5,062 bases of DNA from a candidate division LCP-89 bacterium (GTDB lineage Bacteria > Electryoneota > B3-LCP): NCBI GenBank assembly GCA_025774735.1, contig JALGZU010000229.1, forward strand, positions 1-5,062, in the 5' to 3' direction. The notes under the pieces are model-generated. The model did not search any database, was not told the origin of the DNA, and saw only the letters and a program-made list of their open reading frames with translations. The position numbers and the translations under genes are program-made. Of the stretch, positions 1 to 5,062 are shown piece after piece; within the stretch, counting starts at the first letter, position 1; each line of letters opens with the position of its first letter.

Positions 1-10
1 GTCGCTCAAC

Positions 11-847
11 ATGCCTAAAACCGCTGTCGATTATCTATACTATCTGCGTGCGGAAAAACTGCCGCACATGTGGTGCCCGGGCTGCGGGATCGGCATCGTG
101 GTCAAAGCGATGATCGGCGCCATCGACGAGCTGAGTTGGGAGAAGGACGACACCGCCGTGATTTCCGGTATCGGCTGCACCTCGAGGGCTCCCGGATACA
201 TGGACATGAACACCCTGCATACGACCCACGGCCGCGCACTTACTTTCGCCACAGGCGTGAAGATGGCCGCTCCTTCCAAGCACGTGATCGTCATTTCAGG
301 AGACGGGGATGCCAGCGCCATCGGGGGCAACCACTTCATCCATGCCTGTCGACGCAACATCGACATCACCCTTATCGTCAACAATAACAACATCTACGGC
401 ATGACGGGGGGCCAGTTCAGCCCGACCACTCCATACGGGGCTCGGGCCGCGACCACTCCTCACGGCAATATCGATCCCGCGTTCGACCTGGTCAACCTGG
501 CCATCGGCGCCGGGGCGACCTACGTCGCCAGAGGGTCGGTCAACAACGGCCGCATGCTGGGAAAATTCATTCGAGATGGTCTATCCCATCACGGTTTTTC
601 CGTGATCGAAGTCCTCTCCAACTGCCACACCCAGTACGGCAGGCGCAACAAAATGGCCGATGCGATCCAGATGATTGACTGGATCGAATCGAGGGTGGTA
701 TCCAAGAAGAACGCGGAGAAGATGTCCCCAGAGGAACTGGAGGGGAAAATCATCACCGGCGAGATGTACCTTAACACCGAACGCCCGGAATATACGGACG
801 AATACGCCAAGCTAATCGAACGTGTTCAGAGCAAAAAGGCTGGTTAA
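11..847 (+). CDS. korB: 2-oxoacid:ferredoxin oxidoreductase, beta (TPP-binding) subunit, probably 2-oxoglutarate type
   Basis: This subunit binds thiamine pyrophosphate and a [4Fe-4S] cluster in a cytoplasmic enzyme that oxidatively decarboxylates a 2-oxoacid with CoA, giving acyl-CoA, CO2 and reduced ferredoxin. The 278 residues are a normal length for stand-alone KorB. Visible motifs are WCPGCG (Cys22, Cys25), GIGC (Cys56) and SNC (Cys205), which match the four cluster ligands of the family. The TPP/Mg motif starts at GDGD (97-100) and ends at NNNN (124-127), followed by YGMTGGQ and SPTTPYGA, typical of KorB-like proteins. The ATG at 11 leaves about 20 residues before WCPGCG, as in homologues. 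The ten bases before it hold no Shine-Dalgarno sequence, so any lies left of the window. korC follows after 14 bases. Substrate specificity is set largely by the alpha subunit, which is not visible, so 2-oxoglutarate is an inference; branched-chain or aryl 2-oxoacids remain possible. Confidence 0.93.
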   Translation: MPKTAVDYLYYLRAEKLPHMWCPGCGIGIVVKAMIGAIDELSWEKDDTAVISGIGCTSRAPGYMDMNTLHTTHGRALTFATGVKMAAPSKHVIVISGDGDASAIGGNHFIHACRRNIDITLIVNNNNIYGMTGGQFSPTTPYGARAATTPHGNIDPAFDLVNLAIGAGATYVARGSVNNGRMLGKFIRDGLSHHGFSVIEVLSNCHTQYGRRNKMADAIQMIDWIESRVVSKKNAEKMSPEELEGKIITGEMYLNTERPEYTDEYAKLIERVQSKKAG

Positions 848-851
848 ACAT

Positions 852-856
852 AGGTG
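852..856 (+). promoter_or_regulatory. Ribosome-binding site of korC
   Basis: AGGTG lies 5 bases before the ATG at 862, inside the 14-base korB-korC gap. It is a reasonable Shine-Dalgarno match and supports this ATG as the korC start. Confidence 0.6.
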
Positions 857-861
857 TCCAG

Positions 862-1425
862 ATGAGCAATCGCTATGAAGCCCGTTTCGCTGCCGTGGGG
901 GGGCAGGGAGTTCTATTGGCCGGGGATATCCTCGGGCTGGCCGCTCAGAAATACGAAGGTCGATATTCCATTCAGAGTCCCACCTACACGGCTCAGGTGC
1001 GGGGCGGTCCGACCAAGATCGACGTCATCATCGACGACGAGCCGGTGATGTACCCCAAAACCACGGCTATTAACTTCTTCCTGTCTCTTGCGCAGGGATC
1101 CTACAACGCCTTTCTCTACGATCTGCGGGACGATGCCATCGTGGTCATCGATCCGATTCTGGTCAAGGAATGGAATCCGAAGTACACGACGTACAAGGTT
1201 CCGGTAATCGAGTTGACCAAAGCTCAGATCGGCAAGATGGTCATGTCGTCCGTGCTCTCGCTGGGGATCATGATCGAACTGACTCAGGTCGTCAGCAAAG
1301 AGGCTATCGAGAAAGCTCTCCTAGAGAAGGCTCCCAAGGGGACTGAGGAACTGAACATGAAGGCGATCCGTCTCGGTTACGCCGAGGCGCAGAAACTCCT
1401 GTCGGAAGAGAAGGCGAAGGCATAA
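862..1425 (+). CDS. korC: 2-oxoacid:ferredoxin oxidoreductase, gamma subunit
   Basis: This is the small gamma-domain subunit (POR/KOR gamma family) of the same enzyme as the upstream beta subunit; in related enzymes this domain contributes to CoA binding and complex assembly. The 187 residues match the usual size. The N-terminus has the family GGQGV loop (13-17), followed by a segment ending in QVRGG (45-49) that corresponds to the 'ARGG' motif of other gamma subunits. The C-terminal part has the usual MSSVLSLGIM helix (128-137) and ELNMKAIRLGY (163-173). The residues before RGG read SPTYTAQV rather than the more familiar SYGPEA, so this belongs to a divergent gamma subtype. It follows korB after 14 bases and is surely cotranscribed. 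No ferredoxin-type delta subunit occurs in the window. Confidence 0.9.
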   Translation: MSNRYEARFAAVGGQGVLLAGDILGLAAQKYEGRYSIQSPTYTAQVRGGPTKIDVIIDDEPVMYPKTTAINFFLSLAQGSYNAFLYDLRDDAIVVIDPILVKEWNPKYTTYKVPVIELTKAQIGKMVMSSVLSLGIMIELTQVVSKEAIEKALLEKAPKGTEELNMKAIRLGYAEAQKLLSEEKAKA

Positions 1426-1440
1426 CTATTCAGTGATTCG

Positions 1441-1482
1441 CACAGTGCCGTGGCGACCTCCCTGTGGGCAGAGGCCGCCTCT
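1441..1482 (+). other. korC-ndk spacer with small inverted repeats
   Basis: The 91-base spacer between korC and ndk (1426-1516) is the longest gap in the window. It holds two perfect but short inverted repeats: CACAG at 1441-1445 with CTGTG at 1462-1466, and AGAGG at 1470-1474 with CCTCT at 1478-1482 around a 3-base loop. No T-tract follows, so a rho-independent terminator is not supported. It may be an mRNA processing or attenuation site, or chance. No convincing promoter was seen. The ndk reading frame stays open through much of this spacer, from a GTG at 1433, but that stretch does not resemble NDK. Confidence 0.25.
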
Positions 1483-1516
1483 TGGAGTTGCTGTAAGAAA
1501 GACCGGAATAGAATCC

Positions 1517-1927
1517 ATGGAGAAAACCCTACTTATTATCAAGCCCGATGCGGTTGAAGCGAACCACATCGGCGATATCCTGAAAATCGTTGTGGATGCC
1601 GGTTTCCAGATCCAGGCGATGCGCATGACGCGCCTGACCCGGGATCAGGCTGCCCGGTTTTACGCCATCCATGAAGGCAAACCTTTCTTCGATTCGCTGC
1701 TGGACTACATGATGTCCGGGAAGATCGTTCCTGTTGCCCTGGAGCGCGAGAACGCCGTGACGAAACTGCGTGAAGTGTTAGGGGCGACGAATCCCGCGGA
1801 GGCCGCGGCCGGGACGATTCGGGCGCTTTACGGCAGTTCCATCGAACGCAACGCCTCCCACGGGTCGGATTCGGTCGAAAACGGCCGGATTGAGACCAGT
1901 TTCTTTTTCGGCACTATAGACTATTAG
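1517..1927 (+). CDS. ndk: Nucleoside diphosphate kinase
   Basis: The enzyme moves the gamma phosphate between nucleoside triphosphates and diphosphates through a phosphohistidine, balancing ATP with GTP and other NTPs. The 136 residues are slightly shorter than the usual 140 or so. Key residues are present at the expected spacing: Lys9 in IIKPDAV, Tyr49, Phe57, Arg85, Thr91 in GATNPAEA, Arg102 in GTIR, Asn112, catalytic His115 in NASHGSDS, and Glu126. The usual Pro before GTIR is Ala98, and the following segment is ALYG instead of the GDF/ADF form, a variant I associate with some anaerobic bacterial NDKs. I chose the ATG at 1517 because the protein then begins MEKTLLIIKPDA like its family. 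The in-frame GTG at 1433 would add 28 residues unlike NDK. The only Shine-Dalgarno candidate is weak, GGAA at 1505-1508. Its place after korC suggests coupling of GTP made by a CoA ligase to ATP pools, which is inference. Confidence 0.95.
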   Translation: MEKTLLIIKPDAVEANHIGDILKIVVDAGFQIQAMRMTRLTRDQAARFYAIHEGKPFFDSLLDYMMSGKIVPVALERENAVTKLREVLGATNPAEAAAGTIRALYGSSIERNASHGSDSVENGRIETSFFFGTIDY

Positions 1928-1955
1928 GTCTTCACGCCAGGGATTTCGTTTAGTC

Positions 1956-1962
1956 AAGGAGG
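1956..1962 (+). promoter_or_regulatory. Strong ribosome-binding site of the 3-hydroxyacyl-CoA dehydrogenase-like gene
   Basis: AAGGAGG, a near-perfect Shine-Dalgarno sequence, sits 8 bases before the ATG at 1971. It decides the start of the next gene and shows that the 30-residue acidic extension ahead of the Rossmann fold is really translated. The rest of the ndk-dehydrogenase spacer (1928-1970) shows no other signal. Confidence 0.85.
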
Positions 1963-1970
1963 GCTGATCG

Positions 1971-2939
1971 ATGCCCGAAGATGAGGATATTAAATCGGTT
2001 CTCGGTGATAAATTCAAGATAGAAGATCAACTCACCGATGGCGATGACGCTGCGGATATCTTGCGCATCGCCGTCATCGGAGCCGGCACGATGGGACAGG
2101 GCATCGCCCAGGTAGCATCCCAGGCCGGCATCGTCGTTCTGATCATTGAAAAAGACGAAACTTCGCTCAAAGAGTCGCTGGCCGATATCGAAGATCACCT
2201 GGATTACGAGATCAGCCGCTGGTCGAAGACCGAATCGGACAAGCGGGCAATCCTGTCGCGCATTCAGGGCAGTACCGAACCTGCTGACGCGTCTGAAGAG
2301 CCGATCCTCATCGACGCGTTGCCGGATAATCTGGCTGTGAAGAAAGAGGTGTTCAGCCGGATGGACAAAATCTGCCAGCCCGACACTATCTTCATCACGA
2401 ACACCTCAACCCTGTCGATCACGGAAATTGCGGCGGCGACAGAACGCCAGGAGCAGGTCATCGGCATGCACTTCCTCTATCCTGTGCCCAAAACCCCCGT
2501 AGTGGAGGTGGTGCGGGGGCTCAAGACGTCGGACCGGACTTTCGAGCGCATCGACCGCTTTGCCAAGCAGTTGAAAAAGACGCCTGTCGAGGTGTATGAA
2601 TATCCGGGTTATGTCACCACCCGCATCATCCTGCCAATGATCAACGAGGCCATGTACGTGCTCATGGAAGGCGTGGCCACGGCGGAGGGAATCGACACGG
2701 CGTTGAAGCTGGGCTACCACATGGAGCACGGCCCCTTGGCTCTGGCCGATCAGATGGGGCTGGACGAGGTCATGATCTGGATGGAATCCCTTTTCCGGGA
2801 ACTCGGTGATTTGAAATACCGGCCCTGTCCGCTGCTGCGCAAGATGGTGCGCGCCGGACACCTGGGGAAAAAGACCCGGCACGGGTTCTTCCACTACGAC
2901 GAGCATGGGCGAATCATCCGCGAGGGAGTGGCGGAGTGA
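1971..2939 (+). CDS. 3-hydroxyacyl-CoA dehydrogenase family protein with altered active site
   Basis: The protein (322 residues) has the full two-domain architecture of 3-hydroxyacyl/3-hydroxybutyryl-CoA dehydrogenases, which interconvert 3-hydroxyacyl-CoA and 3-ketoacyl-CoA with NAD. Residues 1-30 form an acidic extension. The Rossmann domain runs from about 31 to 208 with GAGTMG (37-42) and Glu60 at the ribose-binding position, which favours NAD over NADP. The catalytic Ser146 (NTSTLS), His167 (GMHF) and Glu179 (VVEVV) are kept. The C-terminal domain, about 209-310, begins PGYVTTR and ends LGKKTRHGFFHY. Compared from memory with human HADH, the Asn of HFFNP is Tyr170, and the active-site Asn of PGFIVNR is Thr217. 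The usual PMGP also reads EHGP (252-255). The fold is secure, but normal 3-hydroxybutyryl-CoA dehydrogenase activity is doubtful, so I give no symbol. It could act on another hydroxyacid or CoA ester. A 4-base overlap with ackA implies translational coupling. Confidence 0.85.
   Translation: MPEDEDIKSVLGDKFKIEDQLTDGDDAADILRIAVIGAGTMGQGIAQVASQAGIVVLIIEKDETSLKESLADIEDHLDYEISRWSKTESDKRAILSRIQGSTEPADASEEPILIDALPDNLAVKKEVFSRMDKICQPDTIFITNTSTLSITEIAAATERQEQVIGMHFLYPVPKTPVVEVVRGLKTSDRTFERIDRFAKQLKKTPVEVYEYPGYVTTRIILPMINEAMYVLMEGVATAEGIDTALKLGYHMEHGPLALADQMGLDEVMIWMESLFRELGDLKYRPCPLLRKMVRAGHLGKKTRHGFFHYDEHGRIIREGVAE
2923..2939 (+). promoter_or_regulatory. Ribosome-binding site and GTGA stop-start overlap for ackA
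   Basis: AGGGAG at 2923-2928 lies 7 bases before the GTG start of ackA at 2936, inside the end of the upstream gene. The start overlaps that gene's TGA stop (2937-2939) in a GTGA arrangement. This is a typical translational-coupling junction and supports the non-ATG start, which also gives the correct acetate kinase N-terminus. Confidence 0.8.
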
Positions 2940-4156
2940 ACATCCTGATTTTAAATTGCGGCTCTTCTTCTATTAAATACCAATTCATCGAGACACAGAC
3001 TCGTATCATACAGGCGAAGGGCTCGGTGGAAAGGATCGGCATGAAGGGCGCGATCCTCAGGCACGAGCGCCACGACGGGAACAGCGTCAAGATCACCGGC
3101 GAGATCGTCGACCACCAGGCCGGCGTGGAATACATCTTGAGCATCCTGCTGTCGCCGAACCACGGCGTCATCGAAGACCGGTCCGAGATCGAAGCCGTCG
3201 GCCACCGGGTGGTCCACGGCGGTGAACGGTTCACGGAGTCGGTACTGATCGACGAGGAGGTCGTACAGGGGATCGAGGACTGCATCGATCTGGCACCGCT
3301 GCATAATCCGCCTAACCTGAAAGGGATCAAGGCCTGCCGGCGGCTCTTACCAGGCGTGCCAATGGTGGGGGTATTCGATACGGCTTTTCATCACACTCTG
3401 CCGGATTACGCCTATTTATACGGGCTTCCTTACGTACTCTATAAACGTCACGGCGTGAGGCGTTATGGGTTTCACGGTTCCTCGCATCTCTATGTGAGCC
3501 AACGTGTCGCCGTGTTGCTGGGAAAAACCATCGATCAGTTGCGCATTGTTACCTGCCATCTGGGAAACGGTGCCTCCATGGCCGCCGTTAAGTACGGAGA
3601 GTCCGTGGATACGACCATGGGATTCACTCCCGTGGAAGGACTGTTGATGGGGACGCGCTGCGGTGACATCGATCCTGCCGCAGTGCTCCACGTGATGGGC
3701 ACCGAAGAGCTTTCGCTGGGCGATGCCAACGCCATGCTGAACAAACACAGTGGTTTGTACGGCATCAGCGGGATTTCGAGCGACATGCGGGAGATCATCG
3801 AAGAGGTGGAAGCGGGGAACCGGCGGGCCAAACAGGCGTTTGACATCTACTGCTACCGCATCAAGAAATACATCGGCGCCTACGCGGCGGCGATGGGCGG
3901 CCTGGATGCCGTGCTTTTCACGGGTGGAATCGGGGAGAATTCCCCGCTGGTCCGCAGTCAATGCCTGACCGGCCTGGAGTTCTTAGGCATCGAACTGGAT
4001 GCCGGACTGAATGCCCGAGAGAGCAGTTCCGAGCGCGCTTTACATACCGAAAACTCGAAAGTGGCTATCACAGTAATTCCGACCAATGAAGAGTTGGTCA
4101 TTGCGATGGATACGGAGCGGATCATCGAAGGCACGGCAAAGAAATCCGCAAACTGA
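2936..4156 (+). CDS. ackA: Acetate kinase
   Basis: Acetate kinase reversibly transfers phosphate between acetyl phosphate and ADP, giving acetate and ATP; it is the last step of substrate-level phosphorylation in many anaerobes. The 406 residues are a full-length member of the ASKHA fold. Nearly all known catalytic residues fall at the same numbers as in the Methanosarcina thermophila enzyme: Asn7 in LNCGSSSIK, Arg91 in GHRVVHGG, His123 in PLHNPP, Asp148 in VFDTAFH, His180 in YGFHGSSH and Arg241 in GTRCGDIDP. FTGGIGENS (328-336) and Glu385 in TNEE complete the site. The start is GTG. No phosphotransacetylase is in the window, so acetyl phosphate must come from a gene elsewhere. Related propionate or butyrate kinases are possible alternatives, but the motif match is best for acetate kinase. 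The enzyme appears intact and active. Confidence 0.96.
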   Translation: MNILILNCGSSSIKYQFIETQTRIIQAKGSVERIGMKGAILRHERHDGNSVKITGEIVDHQAGVEYILSILLSPNHGVIEDRSEIEAVGHRVVHGGERFTESVLIDEEVVQGIEDCIDLAPLHNPPNLKGIKACRRLLPGVPMVGVFDTAFHHTLPDYAYLYGLPYVLYKRHGVRRYGFHGSSHLYVSQRVAVLLGKTIDQLRIVTCHLGNGASMAAVKYGESVDTTMGFTPVEGLLMGTRCGDIDPAAVLHVMGTEELSLGDANAMLNKHSGLYGISGISSDMREIIEEVEAGNRRAKQAFDIYCYRIKKYIGAYAAAMGGLDAVLFTGGIGENSPLVRSQCLTGLEFLGIELDAGLNARESSSERALHTENSKVAITVIPTNEELVIAMDTERIIEGTAKKSAN

Positions 4157-4201
4157 CTGTTAGAACAGGGTACCATACATAAACCATAAACACGAATCCC
4201 A
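4157..4201 (+). other. ackA-nfnA spacer with a tiny hairpin and no clear Shine-Dalgarno
   Basis: Directly after the ackA stop is a perfect short inverted repeat, CTGTT (4157-4161) with AACAG (4164-4168), giving a 4-5 bp stem. It has no T-tract and is too weak to call a terminator. From about 4171 to 4198 the spacer is rich in A, T and C and poor in G. No Shine-Dalgarno sequence lies within 20 bases of the TTG at 4202. A promoter cannot be supported, since I found no well-spaced -35/-10 pair. Confidence 0.3.
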
Positions 4202-5047
4202 TTGAACGAGATCATTACCAAAAGAATCTTAGCCGATGACGTCAAGGAACTTGAAGTCAAGGCGCCTCGCATCGCTCAAGCGAGAAAAGCGGGGCAGTTC
4301 GTCATCGTTAGAGCCAACGATACCGGTGAGCGCATCCCTCTGACCATCGCCGACGCGGACCCCGACACGGGAACCATCACCCTGATCTTCCAGGAAGTTG
4401 GAAAATCGACCATGCTCCTGGGCAGTCTCGAGCAGGGAGATACCATTCTGGACGTGGTGGGTCCGCTGGGAAAACCGACCCATATCGAGAACTTCGGGAC
4501 GGTGGTCTGCATGGGGGGCGGTATCGGGGTAGCGCCCATGCACCCCATCGCTCGTGCCATGAAGGAGGGGGGCAACAAGGTCATCGCCATCATCGGCGCT
4601 CGCACCAAAGAATTGCTGATCATGGAAGACCGCATGCAGACGGCTTCCACGGAACTGCTCATCTCCACGGACGACGGCTCCTTCGGGGTGCACGGCTTCG
4701 TCACCGACATCCTGCAATCCCTTATCGACAAGGGGGAGAAGATCGATCTGGTCGTGGCGATCGGTCCGGTTCCCATGATGGGGGCGTCATGCAAATTAAC
4801 CAAAAAATACGATCTCCCCACCGTCGTAAGTTTGAATCCGATCATGGTCGATGGGACGGGCATGTGCGGCGCCTGCCGGGTAACGGTGGGCGGGAAGACC
4901 CGCTTTGTCTGTGTGGACGGCCCGGAGTTCGACGGTCACCAGGTGGACTTTACCGAATTAGTCAAGAGGCAGCGCGCTTACCTGCCGCAGGAACGCGTAT
5001 CCCGGGAGGCGTTCGTGCACCAGGGAAAGTGCTGTACGGATAAATAG
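4202..5047 (+). CDS. nfnA: NADH-dependent ferredoxin:NADP oxidoreductase small subunit (FAD/[2Fe-2S]; NfnA/SudB type)
   Basis: In the NfnAB complex this FAD-carrying small subunit works with NfnB to reduce NADP with NADH and reduced ferredoxin by electron bifurcation; closely related pairs were named sulfide dehydrogenase (SudAB). The 281 residues fit the family. Residues 1-95 form the flavin-binding domain, with ERIPLT (43-48) and GKST (67-70 region) followed by GPLG (87-90). Residues about 100-210 form the nucleotide-binding domain with GGGIGVAP (105-112). The C-terminal [2Fe-2S] segment has Asp217, Cys222, Cys225 and Cys237, matching the unusual Asp plus three Cys ligation known for this family. 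The start is TTG at 4202: an in-frame TAA at 4187-4189 blocks extension, and MNEIITKR matches family N-termini. No good Shine-Dalgarno precedes it. NfnB is expected to the right. Without it, a SudB-like or glutamate-synthase-associated role cannot be excluded. Confidence 0.9.
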   Translation: MNEIITKRILADDVKELEVKAPRIAQARKAGQFVIVRANDTGERIPLTIADADPDTGTITLIFQEVGKSTMLLGSLEQGDTILDVVGPLGKPTHIENFGTVVCMGGGIGVAPMHPIARAMKEGGNKVIAIIGARTKELLIMEDRMQTASTELLISTDDGSFGVHGFVTDILQSLIDKGEKIDLVVAIGPVPMMGASCKLTKKYDLPTVVSLNPIMVDGTGMCGACRVTVGGKTRFVCVDGPEFDGHQVDFTELVKRQRAYLPQERVSREAFVHQGKCCTDK

Positions 5048-5062
5048 GACCAATTCTACGAA
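5048..5062 (+). other. Right-edge bases after nfnA
   Basis: Fifteen non-coding bases follow the nfnA stop. AGGA at 5046-5049, overlapping the stop codon, could serve as a ribosome-binding site for a gene beginning just outside the window, which would fit a closely linked nfnB. The window ends too soon to tell. Confidence 0.2.

Noticed and set aside
1470..1490. Possible rho-independent terminator after korC
   Set aside because: The AGAGG/CCTCT stem is only 5 bp and is followed by mixed sequence with no run of T.
1433..1516. N-terminal extension of NDK from an in-frame GTG
   Set aside because: The 28 extra residues, rich in Pro and Arg, do not resemble NDK, and the ATG at 1517 gives the standard family N-terminus.
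2406..2906. A 166-codon open frame on the minus strand inside the dehydrogenase-like gene
   Set aside because: It is a shadow of the plus-strand gene, with no recognisable domain or ribosome-binding site.
3416..3961. A 181-codon open frame on the minus strand inside ackA
   Set aside because: It is antisense to highly conserved acetate kinase motifs, and its composition (many His, Arg and Val) fits a GC-rich shadow frame.
4157..4168. Possible terminator after ackA
   Set aside because: The stem is 4-5 bp with a 2-4 base loop and no T-tract; nfnA follows on the same strand within 45 bases.
4276..4863. A 195-codon open frame on the minus strand inside nfnA
   Set aside because: It lies wholly within a confidently assigned gene, resembles no family I know, and is rich in Pro, Ser and Met as expected of an antisense shadow.
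1..5062. Mobile elements, CRISPR arrays, tRNA or rRNA genes, toxin-antitoxin or defence genes
   Set aside because: About 96% of the window is intact metabolic coding sequence, and I saw no direct repeat arrays, terminal inverted repeats, transposase motifs or RNA gene signatures.

Overview
The window is a compact stretch of six co-directional (+ strand) protein genes that fill about 96% of it. It looks like part of a single operon for ferredoxin- and CoA-based anaerobic energy metabolism. The enzymes are oxygen-sensitive or typical of anaerobes: a 2-oxoacid:ferredoxin oxidoreductase, an acetate kinase and a Nfn-type transhydrogenase subunit. The base composition is moderately GC-rich by eye. 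This suggests a strictly anaerobic bacterium, such as a fermenter, syntroph or sulfate reducer. The NDK has the 'GTIR-x-LYG' form that I associate with Desulfobacterota-like lineages, but that taxonomic hint is weak.

Layout: korB (11-847) and korC (862-1425) encode the TPP-binding beta subunit and the gamma subunit of a 2-oxoacid:ferredoxin oxidoreductase; the alpha subunit, and a ferredoxin-like delta subunit if present, presumably lie to the left of the window. A 91-base spacer with small inverted repeats leads to ndk (1517-1927), nucleoside diphosphate kinase. After 43 bases and a strong ribosome-binding site comes a 3-hydroxyacyl-CoA dehydrogenase-like gene (1971-2939). It has an acidic N-terminal extension and two substituted active-site asparagines. 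Acetate kinase ackA (2936-4156) overlaps it by 4 bases. After a 45-base spacer comes the small FAD/[2Fe-2S] subunit of a NADH-dependent ferredoxin:NADP oxidoreductase (nfnA, 4202-5047). Its large partner nfnB would be expected just beyond the right edge.

How they could work together (inference): the oxidoreductase turns a 2-oxoacid plus CoA into an acyl-CoA and reduced ferredoxin. Acyl-CoA energy is recovered as ATP through an acyl phosphate and AckA, or as GTP/ATP through a CoA ligase, with NDK equilibrating nucleotide pools. NfnAB uses reduced ferredoxin and NADH to make NADPH. The dehydrogenase-like protein would link NAD(H) to a CoA-linked or related substrate, but its changed active site makes its true reaction uncertain.

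I see no mobile element, CRISPR array, RNA gene, defence gene or rho-independent terminator. The best candidate for something undescribed is the dehydrogenase-like protein with its altered active site, in its position beside ackA.
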